The notes under the pieces: model-generated
What the model saw: only the letters and a program-made list of their open reading frames with translations
What the model was told of the DNA's origin: nothing
Database searches by the model: none
Assembly (NCBI RefSeq): GCF_000963945.1
Contig: NZ_BAMW01000002.1
Coordinates: forward strand, 1-64,000
Source of the DNA: Acetobacter indonesiensis
Lineage (GTDB): Bacteria > Pseudomonadota > Alphaproteobacteria > Acetobacterales > Acetobacteraceae
DNA length: 64,000 bases
Direction: 5' to 3'
Program-made: the position numbers and the translations under genes
Shown here: one piece after another, positions 27,569 to 37,679 of the stretch
How the letters are laid out: each line of letters begins with the position of its first letter
Numbering within the stretch: the first letter of the stretch is position 1

Positions 27569-28873
27569 ATGTCCATTTCAGCGGCCACCCTCACGCATGA
27601 TCCTATGGCGCGGACCATTCAGCATGAACTGACTCCCGTTGTCTCATCTTTCAGAAGCTGGTTGAGCTGGCTTCCTTCTTCAGTTGTGTCTCTTCTGGTT
27701 CTGGGGCTGATCGGGCTGGTGGCAGCACTTATCAGTCGTCTTGCAACAGATCGTATTCTGATGCGGATTCCGGGTGCCAAGCGCGGGGCCTTTGTCCGGT
27801 CTTTTACGCGCACTCTGCGTGGCCCAGTTCGGCTTACCGTTGTCATTCTGGCCATGAGTCTAGCGCTTCCCGCCTGCGGGCTGCATGGAGATTTGCTGGA
27901 TACAGTCGCCCACCTGCTGTTAATGAGTTTTGTGGGTGTTATGGGCTATGGCAGCTTTCTGACTGTCCGGGTTATTTCCGATGCTTACCTGACGCGTTTT
28001 TCAGAAACCGATCAGGATGATGATATTCTTGCCCGCAAACATGCCACACAGGTGCGCCTGCTGCGGCGTGTGGCAGAAATCATGATCTGTGTTCTGACTG
28101 CTGGTGCCGAACTGATGACGTTTGAACCCGTGCGAGAATACGGGCTTAGCCTGTTTGCATCGGCTGGTGCGGCGTCGCTTATTGTCGGGTTGGCGGCACG
28201 GCCTATTCTGGTCAATCTGTTTGCTGGTGTGCAGATTGCCATGACCCAGCCAATCCGCATGGGCGACCTGATTGCCTTTCAAGGTGATTGGACATGGGTT
28301 GAGGAAATTACCTCCACCTACGTTGTTTTGCGGTCATGGGACTGGCGGCGGCGCATTGTGCCTATCGCCTATTTTCTGGATACGCCGTTTGAAAACTGGA
28401 CCTATAATTCGGCCGAATTGATTGGTGCCGTCTATCTGTACGTTGATTACAGGGCACCAATGGAGAAATTACGCAGCAAGCTGGAAGAAATTGTGCGGTC
28501 CTGCCCACAATGGACAGGAAAAGACTTCAGCGCCCAGGTGGCAGACTGCACTGACCACATCATGATTATTCGCGTAACCGCCAGCGCCCGCACAGCCATA
28601 CGGAGTTGGGACTTACGGTGCGAAATTCGGGAAAAAATCATCCGGTGGATGTGTGAGGAATGCCCCGAAGCCCTTCCCCGCACCCGTTTTGCCATGACAC
28701 CGACAGAACAAAGTGCCGCACAACCACCGCTGGGTATGACAGACCCACCGTTCAAACCCGGTCAACCTGCCCCAGAGCACCCCCTGACTGATCCATTCAG
28801 CCCGCAAGCGGCACCTGCAATGCCGCAACCAGCTACGGCCATGCCACATCAAAAGGCCTTTCGACCTTTGTAA
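27569..28873 (+). CDS. MscS-family mechanosensitive ion channel
   Basis: 434 residues. Four or more hydrophobic helices in the first 230 residues, ending in the pore-lining Ala/Gly-rich segment (FASAGAASLIVGLAARPILVNLFAGVQIAMTQPIRMGD), then the cytoplasmic beta domain (VEEITSTYVVLRSWDWRRRIVPIAYFL). A Pro/Gln-rich low-complexity tail of about 65 residues is unusual for MscS. Likely a relief valve for osmotic downshift. Start at 27569 has AGGTG 13 bases ahead; an ATG 12 codons later is the alternative. Confidence 0.88.
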   Translation: MSISAATLTHDPMARTIQHELTPVVSSFRSWLSWLPSSVVSLLVLGLIGLVAALISRLATDRILMRIPGAKRGAFVRSFTRTLRGPVRLTVVILAMSLALPACGLHGDLLDTVAHLLLMSFVGVMGYGSFLTVRVISDAYLTRFSETDQDDDILARKHATQVRLLRRVAEIMICVLTAGAELMTFEPVREYGLSLFASAGAASLIVGLAARPILVNLFAGVQIAMTQPIRMGDLIAFQGDWTWVEEITSTYVVLRSWDWRRRIVPIAYFLDTPFENWTYNSAELIGAVYLYVDYRAPMEKLRSKLEEIVRSCPQWTGKDFSAQVADCTDHIMIIRVTASARTAIRSWDLRCEIREKIIRWMCEECPEALPRTRFAMTPTEQSAAQPPLGMTDPPFKPGQPAPEHPLTDPFSPQAAPAMPQPATAMPHQKAFRPL

Positions 28874-28892
28874 GCTGGTTTTTCCACAGGCC

Positions 28893-28930
28893 TGAAAAAC
28901 CGATGCAGCCTCTCTGCTGGCCGCATCGGT
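28893..28930 (-). terminator. Terminator between the MscS gene and the sulfate-binding gene
   Basis: Arms ccgatgc (28900-28906) and gcatcgg (28923-28929), flanked on the left by aaaa, which reads as a T-run on the minus strand. It serves the minus-strand binding protein and perhaps also the channel gene. Confidence 0.8.
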
Positions 28931-28938
28931 CTTTCGCG

Positions 28939-29964
28939 TTAACCTTGGGAAATCTGGTCAAATACGCCGTTATCACCAAAGTGCTTTTTCTGCACCACGC
29001 TCCAGCCACCCAGACTTGCCACATCAAATGTTTCAACTTTGGGGAAGCGGCTGGCGCTTTCTGCGGCAACCGTGGGGTCAACCGGTCGGAAGTAATGCTC
29101 TGCGCCAATACGCTGCGCTTCGGGCGTAAACAGAAACTCCACATACGCCTGCGCCGCAGCCTGTGTCCCATGCTGGGCTACGTTTTTATCCACCACGGCC
29201 ACCGGCGGTTCAGCCAGAATGGTCAGTTTGGGCACAACAATATCGAACTGATCTGGCCCGATGTCCCGTGCGGCAAGCAATGCCTCATCTTCCCATGCCA
29301 GCAGCACATCGCCCAAACCCCGTTGCACAAAGCTGTTTGTCGCGCCACGGGCCCCGGTATCTAGCACCGGCACATGCTTAAATAGCGCTTTCAGATACTC
29401 CCGCGCTGAAGCTTCTGATCCACCCGGCTGATGAATCGCCCAGCCCCAAGCGGCAAGGTAGTTCCAACGTGCCCCGCCCGATGTTTTAGGGTTAGGCGTA
29501 ATAACCTTTACATCATCACGGATCAGGTCGGCCCAATCCTGAATATGTTTGGGGTTTCCTTTTCTGACCAGAAACACAATGGTGCTGGTAAAAGGCGTAG
29601 AATTATGCGGAAGCCGCTTCTGCCAGTCCGTTGCCAGCAGGCCATGTTGCGCCAGCACGTCAATATCATACGCCAGCCCCAGCGTAACAATATCAGCAGG
29701 CGAACCTTCCAACACTGAGCGAGCCTGCGCGCCGGAACCACCATTTGACGTGCGCACAAACACGCTGCTGCCGCTATGTGATTTGGCATACGATGCCGCA
29801 AACACCTTGTTAATATCTGCGTATAGCTCCCGCGTCGGGTCGTACGAGACGTTCAGCAGACGGAGCGTTTCGGCCTGCGCATGACGGAATGACACCCCCG
29901 CTAACGCACCACCAGCCAGAACACTAGCCCCAAGAAAATTACGACGTGATATTAATCCTGACAC
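28939..29964 (-). CDS. Sulfate/thiosulfate-type ABC transporter substrate-binding protein
   Basis: 341 residues. Periplasmic binding protein of the CysP/Sbp type: LNVSYDPTRELYADIN, SNGGSGAQARSVLEGSPADIVTLGLAYDID, NPKTSGGARWNYLAAW and the C-terminal PVDPTVA region are family hallmarks. The N-terminus has a twin-arginine motif, SRRNFLGA at residues 6-13, followed by a hydrophobic stretch, suggesting Tat export. Start is GTG with AAGGG ahead. The permease and ATPase genes (cysTWA) are not adjacent, so it is an orphan here. Confidence 0.9.
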   Translation of the reverse strand: MSGLISRRNFLGASVLAGGALAGVSFRHAQAETLRLLNVSYDPTRELYADINKVFAASYAKSHSGSSVFVRTSNGGSGAQARSVLEGSPADIVTLGLAYDIDVLAQHGLLATDWQKRLPHNSTPFTSTIVFLVRKGNPKHIQDWADLIRDDVKVITPNPKTSGGARWNYLAAWGWAIHQPGGSEASAREYLKALFKHVPVLDTGARGATNSFVQRGLGDVLLAWEDEALLAARDIGPDQFDIVVPKLTILAEPPVAVVDKNVAQHGTQAAAQAYVEFLFTPEAQRIGAEHYFRPVDPTVAAESASRFPKVETFDVASLGGWSVVQKKHFGDNGVFDQISQG

Positions 29965-30316
29965 TCGTTCTGCCCTTCCCCACTCAGTCAGGGCTAGACC
30001 CGACTGTGCATTATCCCATCACTCTGTAATCCACGTTATCATTTGTATATTATTCGTCAAGAAAAAACATATGTGATCGTGTTTTCTTGAATCCAAGGAA
30101 AATCCTTGTTTTCCCTTTTGTCACAGAAGGGTTTTCCTAGATAGGTAGCCCCTTAGCGCTTCGATTGGCCCTTATTAACGCGTCATATCTTTCTATATTT
30201 CACGATATTAAACTGTTTTTTATTATTGCGATTTTAATCGTGATATGTTTATCGTTAAAAACACGATTTGAATTGCGTGAAAATTGTTTGCACGCCTGTC
30301 TTTGCGGAACATTTCT
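29965..30316. promoter_or_regulatory. AT-rich divergent intergenic region with palindromes
   Basis: 352 bp with no convincing gene. It holds a 9-bp inverted repeat tcaagaaaa/ttttcttga (30057-30090), the palindrome caagga-aaa-tccttg (30094-30108) and repeated cacgat/atcgtg words at about 30198, 30237 and 30262. These look like protein-binding sites controlling the two divergent genes. Confidence 0.5.
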
Positions 30317-32059
30317 ATGGTTGGCTTTCAGTCTCTGGCTTTCTCACGCTCTCTTTTTCTGGCTTCCTCTGCGTTGTGCCTGATGTCTGTGGAAGCCAAA
30401 GCGGCTGAAAATGCCACGCAAGCAAGCGTTATACGCACCGCAACACCCCAAACTGTCCCGAATGTGCCGACAAAAGCGACCTCTGCGCCCGCCGCTCTTG
30501 CTCGGTCAGGTGAACAGATTACGGTTCATACAGCACCGCTTCCCAATATTGTGCTGTACCCACACGCGACCCCGGTTGGTCAGCCCGTGCGGACAACCGG
30601 TGCACAGGGCCGATCATCCGGGCGACAGTATGACTGGGGCGTGTTTAACCGTGGCAATGGTGAAGCCGCAGGGTTTGGGCCTGTAGGCCAATACGGCATT
30701 GCCCCTTGGGCGGAAGATTGGAGCCGCCTGCGCGATAAAAGCAAACGCTCGGACCCTTTTGATGTTTTGAAATATATTGCTCTGAACAAAAGTGGCTCCA
30801 TCTGGCTCAGCTTTTCAGGTGAGACCCGGCTGCGCAACTGGTTTGAAAGCCGTCCCAATCTGGGCACCCAGAAAAACAATGACTCCGGACGTTTTGGGGT
30901 GAGAAACCTGTATGGGGCAGACCTGCATCTGGGGTCACACGTCAGGCTGTTCGGGCAGCTTATCAACGCGGATGCCGGGGGGTGGAACGGCTACGGATAT
31001 GGCAGCACCTACAGAAAGCGTCTGGATGTACAACAGGCTTTTATTGAAACCCGCTGGAACATGCTGGGTGCAAAAAGTGGTTTCATGTTCGGCCGTCAGC
31101 AGTTTTTAGATGCACCATCCTACATGCTGTATAATCGTGAAACGCCCAACGTCCCGCTGTCATGGAACGGGTTTCGCGGTTACATGGTCTGGCCGCGTAT
31201 CCGTATTGATGGGTGGGATTTTGTGCAGACAAATGACAGCTACACAAAAATGTTTCATGATACGGAAAATTACAATACCCGACTATATGGTTTCAATATG
31301 ACATGGTCCCCACCCGATGGGCACTTCATGAATGACAGAACCTATTCGTTTCTTGACGTCTTCTATGTTGGGTACAAGCTGTCTGGATCATCCGGGGCCA
31401 TTGCGACAGCCAAAGGCAGCCAGAACGGGTCAAACACACGCAATAATTTTGGTGTGCGGTGGCATGGTCTTGCCGGACCGTTTGAATTTTCGCTTGGAGG
31501 GATCTGGCAGGGTGGGGTTTTTCGTTACGCCAAAACCAATCAGTCACGCGATGTCAGCAGCTATGCCATCAACACACTGGTGGGGTATCGTATTCCAAAA
31601 AACCGCTTTCATACTTTCCTTGGTTTACAGACCGACGTGTATTCCGGCGGCAATAAAAATAAGAAAGATGGTACGATTGGCACCTACATTTCCCCCTTTA
31701 ACCCACAGACCAACTACCTGGACACCACAACCTATATGACGGGGTCAAACCTGATCAGCTTTGCCCCGTTAGTCCGAGCCACTTTTTTGAAATCCTTAAG
31801 CTTGCAGGTCAAATATCCGCTTTTCTGGCGTTACAGCACGCAAGATCCGGTTTATCGCTCTTCCGGGTATTATACGTTTGCGCATAATTTTGACGGCAAG
31901 TTCATCGGCATGGCCCCGCAGGCGTCTCTGGCATGGCAGATCACGCCGCATTTTTCATGGACGCAATATGTCTCCCGTTTCATGACATCTCACGCCCTGA
32001 ACCGCGCCGGTGGGTCAAGCGGCACGTATTATCAGTCAAACTTCGTCTTTCGCTTCTAA
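30317..32059 (+). CDS. Alginate-export (AlgE-like) family outer membrane protein
   Basis: 580 residues. Signal peptide (FLASSALCLMSVEAKA) and a Pro/Thr-rich leader segment, then a long beta-barrel with alternating aromatic strands, for example IWLSFSGETRLRNWFESRPN, DVQQAFIETRWNMLGAKSGFMFGRQQF, and a C-terminal strand ending in Phe (SNFVFRF), the outer-membrane assembly signal. These fit the alginate export porin family, which also includes porins for other solutes. The ATG at 30317 has GGAAC seven bases ahead; a TTG at 30284 would extend it by 11 residues. Confidence 0.85.
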   Translation: MVGFQSLAFSRSLFLASSALCLMSVEAKAAENATQASVIRTATPQTVPNVPTKATSAPAALARSGEQITVHTAPLPNIVLYPHATPVGQPVRTTGAQGRSSGRQYDWGVFNRGNGEAAGFGPVGQYGIAPWAEDWSRLRDKSKRSDPFDVLKYIALNKSGSIWLSFSGETRLRNWFESRPNLGTQKNNDSGRFGVRNLYGADLHLGSHVRLFGQLINADAGGWNGYGYGSTYRKRLDVQQAFIETRWNMLGAKSGFMFGRQQFLDAPSYMLYNRETPNVPLSWNGFRGYMVWPRIRIDGWDFVQTNDSYTKMFHDTENYNTRLYGFNMTWSPPDGHFMNDRTYSFLDVFYVGYKLSGSSGAIATAKGSQNGSNTRNNFGVRWHGLAGPFEFSLGGIWQGGVFRYAKTNQSRDVSSYAINTLVGYRIPKNRFHTFLGLQTDVYSGGNKNKKDGTIGTYISPFNPQTNYLDTTTYMTGSNLISFAPLVRATFLKSLSLQVKYPLFWRYSTQDPVYRSSGYYTFAHNFDGKFIGMAPQASLAWQITPHFSWTQYVSRFMTSHALNRAGGSSGTYYQSNFVFRF

Positions 32060-32086
32060 CGTACTCTTTAATCCGGGTGCGCCAGA

Positions 32087-32692
32087 TCAGGCGTGCCCGG
32101 TCTGCCCTGTTAGTCTGACGGGGTCCAGATCAATGCTGGCAAGCGCCTGCCGCCACTTGGCGGCATAATCTGCCCCGAACACAATCTCGCGCGATGCCGG
32201 GGCCAGCAGCCACGCATCATGCCGAAAAATTTCTTCTTCCAATTGACCAGCGCCCCAACTGGCATGCCCCATGGCCAACAGGGCATCCCGCGGGCCGCGA
32301 CCCGCCATGCTTTCTTTCAAAACATCCAGACTGGCAGACAGCGCAATATCATCGCAAACCACCAGACTTCCTTCCGTCTTCCAGTCTGTCGAATGCAGGA
32401 CGAAGCCACGTGTTTCCTCTACCGGGCCACCGGCGCAGATCCCTACGCGGCTGTGGGGGGGAAGCTGACCTATTTCTAATTGGTCCAGCACTTCGTCCAA
32501 GGCGACCTTGGGCAGTCTGTGGTTGACCACAAATCCCATTGCGCCGCCATCATGCGCATGGGCACATAGATAAATGACACTTCGGGCAAAAGGAGTGTCT
32601 GCCAATGCGGGAGAAGCCACCAGCAGAAGGCCCGTTAAGGACTGTCCCGGCTGCGTTGACTGCCTGAGAAGAGAGATATGCTTCAAAGCCAT
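32087..32692 (-). CDS. YqgE/AlgH family protein (UPF0301)
   Basis: 201 residues, usual size. Family features: SLTGLLLVASPALADTPFARSVIYLCAHAHDGGAMGFVVNH, GGPVEETRGFVLHS, and LLAMGHASWGAGQLEEEIFRHDAWLLAP. AlgH was named for an effect on alginate gene expression in Pseudomonas; the general function is unknown. The ATG at 32692 is preferred over a TTG at 32743. Convergent with the AlgE-like gene, 27 bases apart. Confidence 0.93.
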   Translation of the reverse strand: MALKHISLLRQSTQPGQSLTGLLLVASPALADTPFARSVIYLCAHAHDGGAMGFVVNHRLPKVALDEVLDQLEIGQLPPHSRVGICAGGPVEETRGFVLHSTDWKTEGSLVVCDDIALSASLDVLKESMAGRGPRDALLAMGHASWGAGQLEEEIFRHDAWLLAPASREIVFGADYAAKWRQALASIDLDPVRLTGQTGHA

Positions 32693-32900
32693 GACTCTGG
32701 ATATGAGATCGGGTTCATGTTTTGGCAACCTTTCCACCGCCAAATCTCACACCTAAGACCTTTTCCATTGTCTGTTTGGGGGCGCGGAAAACAGGGGGCA
32801 GCACGAGCAGACCGTTCTGCCTACACCAGCTATACAGGATCAGATTTTTACAAATTGTCTTTTCAGACCTAGCATCCCTTCAGACAAAAAAGAGGATAGC

Positions 32901-33797
32901 ATGGACAAGCTCACCAAGTTTCTGCACGCGCTGGACAGCTACCACATTACAGACGGTGATAAATTTGAGCTGAAACAGCATGACCCCGATGATGACGGTG
33001 ATCTGGGGCTGACCAAGGTGGACGGAGCGCGTCTCCTGAAACAGGTAAAAACACTTCTGCAGGATTTGCAGGAACTGCTTTATGCCAACCAGACCCATTC
33101 GCTTCTGATTATTTTTCAGGGCATGGATGCCGCAGGCAAAGACGGTACCATCAAGCATGTCATGTCTGGGGTTAACCCGCAGGGGGTTGCCGTTAGTTCT
33201 TTCAAACAGCCGGGGCCGACCGAACTTCTGCATGGGTTTTTATGGCGTATCCATGCTGCCGCCCCGCAGGCAGGGCGTATCGTTATTTTCAACCGTAGCC
33301 AGTATGAAGATGTGCTGGTAACGCGCGTTCACCCCGACCTGCTCGAACGGGAGCACCTGCCCGGCGATGTGCCGTCACCCGAGTTCTGGAAAGGCCGTTA
33401 CAGTGATATCCGGCATCTGGAACATTATCTGTCCCGGCAGGGTACGGTGGTGCTCAAGTTTTTCCTGAATATTTCCCGCGAAGAACAGCGGGAACGTCTG
33501 CTATCCCGCCTTGAAGTGCCCGATAAACGCTGGAAATTCTCCCCCGCTGATCTGCGGGAGCGTGAATATTGGGATAGTTACCAGACTGCCTATCAAGATG
33601 CGATTTCTGAAACCGCGCGCCCTTACGCACCGTGGATTATCGTTCCCGCCAACCATAAATGGTATGCGCGGCTGGTCGTGATCGGGGCTATTATCCGCGC
33701 ACTGAAAGCCCTGAACCAGAAAGCGCCTCAACCTGAACCTGAAGTCGCCAAATTTCTAGATGATTACCGCACCCGCCTGCAAAGCGAACATGACTGA
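32901..33797 (+). CDS. ppk2: Polyphosphate kinase 2 family protein
   Basis: 298 residues. Transfers phosphate between polyphosphate and nucleotides. Walker A GMDAAGKDG at 74-82, Walker B region IVIFNRSQYEDVLVTRV, and a lid module with FFLNISREEQRERLLSRLEVPDKRWKFSPADLRER. The sequence resembles the single-domain PPK2 group that phosphorylates AMP or ADP. Read alone; a 208-bp divergent gap separates it from yqgE. Confidence 0.93.
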   Translation: MDKLTKFLHALDSYHITDGDKFELKQHDPDDDGDLGLTKVDGARLLKQVKTLLQDLQELLYANQTHSLLIIFQGMDAAGKDGTIKHVMSGVNPQGVAVSSFKQPGPTELLHGFLWRIHAAAPQAGRIVIFNRSQYEDVLVTRVHPDLLEREHLPGDVPSPEFWKGRYSDIRHLEHYLSRQGTVVLKFFLNISREEQRERLLSRLEVPDKRWKFSPADLREREYWDSYQTAYQDAISETARPYAPWIIVPANHKWYARLVVIGAIIRALKALNQKAPQPEPEVAKFLDDYRTRLQSEHD

Positions 33798-33897
33798 CCG
33801 GTCCAATTAATCGGGGCAAGCCTGAAATTGTTGACAGACACGGTAGCGGTCGCCATTGCGAAACCGCACCGCGTCTTATTCAAAAAGGTTCTCGCCC

Positions 33898-34389
33898 ATG
33901 ACAGCATCCGCTTTTTTCAGGTCTCTTCTGGCTGCTGGCATCCTCTCGGCCGGGGCAACCACGGTGGCACCCTCGGCCCGTGCTGCCGAGACAGACCTGA
34001 CTGCCACCGTGCCAGCAAGCTGCAATAATCAGGATTTTCTGGCCAAACAGTGGGCGTTCGAAAACGGAAAGCCCAAAGCGGATGTGCCTGTGCATATTTG
34101 CGGAACGGTGATTGCCCTTTCCCCAAAAGCCCGACGCACACGCAGCGGCTGGCATGGTTATTTTTACGTGGCCGTCACGCCGCGTATTTCCATCCGTATT
34201 GTCTCCGGGCTGGATGAAATGAATGCGCCTGCATGGCCGTGGGTCAACAAGGGTGATCAGGTTGAAGTTGTGGGCCGCTATTACTTCGATTCCATTCGCA
34301 GGCAGGGAATCGACTGGACGCATCATGGCACAGGGTGGTCATGGCGTGTGCCGGGCTATGTTGTCGTAAACGGCAAACGGTACGAGTAA
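33898..34389 (+). CDS. Exported DUF3465 family protein
   Basis: 163 residues. Signal peptide (FFRSLLAAGILSAGATTVAPSARA) then a small OB-like domain: VHICGTVIALSPKARRTRSGWHGYFYVAV, KGDQVEVVGRYYFD, and the characteristic IDWTHHGTGWSWRVPGYVVVNGKRYE, which matches DUF3465. Function unknown; the fold is of nuclease-inhibitor/OB type and probably periplasmic. The ATG at 33898 has AAGG upstream; a TTG at 33856 is less likely. Confidence 0.82.
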   Translation: MTASAFFRSLLAAGILSAGATTVAPSARAAETDLTATVPASCNNQDFLAKQWAFENGKPKADVPVHICGTVIALSPKARRTRSGWHGYFYVAVTPRISIRIVSGLDEMNAPAWPWVNKGDQVEVVGRYYFDSIRRQGIDWTHHGTGWSWRVPGYVVVNGKRYE

Positions 34390-34444
34390 GAAGCAGCAGG
34401 AGGAACAAGGCCGTAACGCCTAGTCCTCTGTCTTTCATAAATGC

Positions 34445-34482
34445 AAAACGGCCAGTCAGATCCTCTCTGACTGGCCGTTTTT
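34445..34482. terminator. Bidirectional intrinsic terminator
   Basis: Perfect 16-bp stem: aaaacggccagtcaga pairs with tctgactggccgtttt around a five-base loop. A-run and T-run on both flanks serve the DUF3465 gene and the convergent clpA. Confidence 0.95.
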
Positions 34483-34516
34483 CGTAATAAGCCTTTAACG
34501 ATAAGAATGTGCTGGA

Positions 34517-36874
34517 TTATCCAGCCGCTTCTTCCTCACGCTCACCTTGTTCGTCTTCATCAGATGCGGGGTTAGCCAATGCTTTGCTTTCCACAACATC
34601 AAATGTCAGGGCACCATTTTTCAGGCCGATCTTCACCGCGCCACCTTTGGTCAATTTGCCAAACAGCAATTCTTCCGCCAGCGGCTTCTTCAGCGATTCC
34701 TGAATCACACGCCCCAGCGGACGTGCGCCATACAGCCTGTCGTACCCGCGCTCTGCCAGCCATTCCTTCGCAGCTGAAGACAGCTCAAGCGTGACATTGC
34801 GGTCTGCAAGCTGGGCTTCAAGCTGAAGCACAAACTTCTCAACCACACGCCCAACCGTTTCCGGTGTCAGGTTGGCAAACGGAATAATGGCATCCAGACG
34901 GTTACGGAATTCCGGGGTAAACAGGCGTTTGATTGCCTCCTCATCCTCGCCGTCACGCGCTATACGGCCAAACCCGATTGCTTCCTTGCTCAGGTCGGCT
35001 GCCCCGGCATTGGTGGTCATGATCAGAATGACATTTCTGAAATCAACCGTCTTGCCGTTGTGGTCGGTCAGACGCCCATGATCCATAACCTGCAACAGCA
35101 CGTTATAGAGGTCTGGGTGAGCCTTCTCGATTTCATCCAGCAGCAGGACAGCATGCGGGTGCTGATCAATGGCATCAGTCAACAGTCCGCCCTGATCAAA
35201 CCCGACATAACCGGGAGGTGCGCCCAACAGCCGGGAAATGGAGTGACGCTCCATATATTCCGACATATCGAACCGGATCAGCTCAATCCCCAATGTGGAT
35301 GCCAACTGACGGGCCACTTCGGTTTTCCCAACCCCGGTAGGGCCGGAGAACAGATAGTTGCCAATCGGCTTTTCAGGGTCACGCAAACCGGCGCGAGACA
35401 GCTTGATGGCGGCAGACAGGGTTTCGATTGCCTTATCCTGCCCAAACACCATGCCTTTCAGGTCACGTTCCAGCGCCCGCAGCACTTCTTTATCATCGGC
35501 AGAAATGCTTTTGGGTGGGATACGCGCAATCCGGGCAATGATATCTTCCACATCCTTCAGGTTGACGGTTTTACGCCGTTTCCCTTCAGGCAGCAGCATG
35601 CGCGATGCACCCACTTCATCAATCACGTCAATCGCCTTGTCTGGCAGTTTACGGTCATGAATATATTTGGCCGAAAGTTCCACAGCCCCACGAATGGCTT
35701 CTTCCGTGTAGCGAACCTTGTGGTGCTTTTCGTAGCTACTTTTCAGGCCACGCAGAATCTTCACTGCGTCGTCCACGGTTGGTTCCGGCACATCAATCTT
35801 CTGGAACCGGCGCACAAGAGCACGGTCCTTTTCAAAATGCTGGCGGAATTCCTTGTAGGTTGTGGACCCGATGCAGCGCAACGTGCCCGCCGCCAGCGCA
35901 GGCTTCAACAGGTTAGAGGCATCCATCGCCCCGCCTGAAGTGGCACCTGCGCCAATAACAGTGTGGATTTCATCAATAAACAGGATGCCGTGCGGGTCCT
36001 GATCAAGCTCCGTCACCACAGCTTTCAGGCGTTCTTCAAAGTCACCCCGATAGCGGGTACCCGCCAGAAGCGCGCCCATATCCAGTGAATAGATGGTCGC
36101 CTTCAGCAGAACTTCCGGCACATTGCCTTCTACAATGCGGCGGGCTAGCCCTTCGGCAATGGCTGTTTTCCCAACGCCGGGATCACCCACGTAAAGCGGG
36201 TTGTTCTTGGTGCGACGGCACAGAATCTGGATCGTGCGTTCAACTTCAACGTCACGGCCAATCAGCGGGTCAATTTTGCCCGCTTCAGCCTTGGTGTTCA
36301 GATTGACGCAATAGGTTGACAAGGCGTCCTGATTTTTCTGGGGACGGGCTTCGCCGCGCTCTCCATCTTCATTCTTATCCGACCCAGAGCCTGAATTGTT
36401 AGACCCCGTGCCTGTAACAGGACGGCGCGTTGAGCGGTCGGGTGCCTTGGCAATGCCGTGTGACAGGAAGTTGACGGCATCAAGACGCGTCATGTCCTGC
36501 AATTGCAGAAAATACACGGCATGGCTTTCGCGTTCGGCAAACAGGGCCACCAGAACGTTCGCCCCGTTTACTTCTTCCCGCCCTGTTGACTGAACATGGA
36601 TAGCCGCACGCTGAATCACGCGCTGAAACGCGGCGGTCGGTTTGGGTTCTGTTGGCCGGTCAGACGCCAGACCAGCCAGATCTTTATCAAGAAAACCTGT
36701 CAGATCGGTCCGCAGGCGGTCAAGATCAACACCGCATGCCCGGAACACCGTAACGGCGTCCGCATCATCGACCAGGGCAAGCAGCAGATGCTCAAGCGTT
36801 GCATATTCATGATGCCGCTCACCGGCCAGAATAAGAGCCTTATGCAGCGTCTGCTCAAGATTGCGTGACAACAT
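34517..36874 (-). CDS. clpA: ATP-dependent Clp protease ATP-binding subunit ClpA
   Basis: 785 residues. Unfoldase that feeds ClpP. Clp-N repeats at the start ([29 protein letters not shown]), first AAA+ module with [21 protein letters not shown] and [29 protein letters not shown], second with [17 protein letters not shown] and [24 protein letters not shown]. An acidic linker (about 145-175) and an acidic C-terminus are present. AAAGGAG precedes the start. clpS lies 151 bases upstream on the same strand. Confidence 0.97.
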   Translation of the reverse strand: MLSRNLEQTLHKALILAGERHHEYATLEHLLLALVDDADAVTVFRACGVDLDRLRTDLTGFLDKDLAGLASDRPTEPKPTAAFQRVIQRAAIHVQSTGREEVNGANVLVALFAERESHAVYFLQLQDMTRLDAVNFLSHGIAKAPDRSTRRPVTGTGSNNSGSGSDKNEDGERGEARPQKNQDALSTYCVNLNTKAEAGKIDPLIGRDVEVERTIQILCRRTKNNPLYVGDPGVGKTAIAEGLARRIVEGNVPEVLLKATIYSLDMGALLAGTRYRGDFEERLKAVVTELDQDPHGILFIDEIHTVIGAGATSGGAMDASNLLKPALAAGTLRCIGSTTYKEFRQHFEKDRALVRRFQKIDVPEPTVDDAVKILRGLKSSYEKHHKVRYTEEAIRGAVELSAKYIHDRKLPDKAIDVIDEVGASRMLLPEGKRRKTVNLKDVEDIIARIARIPPKSISADDKEVLRALERDLKGMVFGQDKAIETLSAAIKLSRAGLRDPEKPIGNYLFSGPTGVGKTEVARQLASTLGIELIRFDMSEYMERHSISRLLGAPPGYVGFDQGGLLTDAIDQHPHAVLLLDEIEKAHPDLYNVLLQVMDHGRLTDHNGKTVDFRNVILIMTTNAGAADLSKEAIGFGRIARDGEDEEAIKRLFTPEFRNRLDAIIPFANLTPETVGRVVEKFVLQLEAQLADRNVTLELSSAAKEWLAERGYDRLYGARPLGRVIQESLKKPLAEELLFGKLTKGGAVKIGLKNGALTFDVVESKALANPASDEDEQGEREEEAAG

Positions 36875-37025
36875 GACGAGACGCTCCTTTCCCCAGTTTT
36901 CCAGAACGCGACGCGTTCGCCATCACGTCTGGTGCACTTGAGTCATATTTGGCTGCTTTGAGAGGAATTGCGAGTCACAACCGCATAAAAATTACGATAC
37001 GGAGAAATTTTTACGTTTTCTCCGC

Positions 37026-37445
37026 TTAATCCTTTTCAATGGTGCATTGTAAGGGGTGCTGGTTCTGGCGTGCCAGATCCATGACCTGCGTCACTTTTGT
37101 TTCAGCGACTTCATAAGTAAAGACGCCACAAACGCCCACTCCACGCTTGTGCACGTTCAGCATGATGGACGTTGCTTCATCCCGATTCTTGCTGAAAAAC
37201 CGCTCAAGCACATGCACCACAAATTCCATGGGCGTGTAGTCGTCATTCAGCATCAGCACTTTATACATGGCGGGTTTACGGGTCTTGGGCTTGGCCCGCA
37301 CCACAACGCCGGTATCAACTCCGTCGTCACCCGAATCCGTACCGCCATCACGCCGAGACGGCCCGTTGCCCGTATGCAGAATGGAAAAATCACGGGATGC
37401 CATCAGGCCAGAACTCCGCTTACGCATTTCAAGAGGGAAAGACAT
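37026..37445 (-). CDS. clpS: ATP-dependent Clp protease adaptor ClpS
   Basis: 139 residues. Adaptor that hands N-degron substrates to ClpA. Core motif [24 protein letters not shown] and [31 protein letters not shown]. It has a longer N-terminal extension (about 55 residues, Arg/Ser/Asp-rich) than E. coli ClpS. A later ATG (37424) could be the start. Adjacent to its partner clpA. Confidence 0.95.
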   Translation of the reverse strand: MSFPLEMRKRSSGLMASRDFSILHTGNGPSRRDGGTDSGDDGVDTGVVVRAKPKTRKPAMYKVLMLNDDYTPMEFVVHVLERFFSKNRDEATSIMLNVHKRGVGVCGVFTYEVAETKVTQVMDLARQNQHPLQCTIEKD

Positions 37446-37679
37446 GCCCCATCATATTGGATTTCAGGCACGGTATGGAAGGGGGATGCACTTTTGAAAT
37501 ACGCTGATTTCAACACGCTACCGGAAAGATTGCCACATTTATGCCATATAACAGGCTAACACCTGACTTAAAGAATACCGCGCCAAGGTCAGGATTCTCC
37601 AGTTTTTTTATCGACGCGGTCTTGCAATCTGAATTACCAGACTGAATTATCCTGTAAATAAAGCAGGTGGGGGCGCGCA

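Noticed and set aside
35060-35938. 292-codon open frame on the plus strand inside clpA
   Set aside because: Antisense to clpA, whose protein is complete and conserved; the antisense product is composed of Gln/His/Arg-rich filler.
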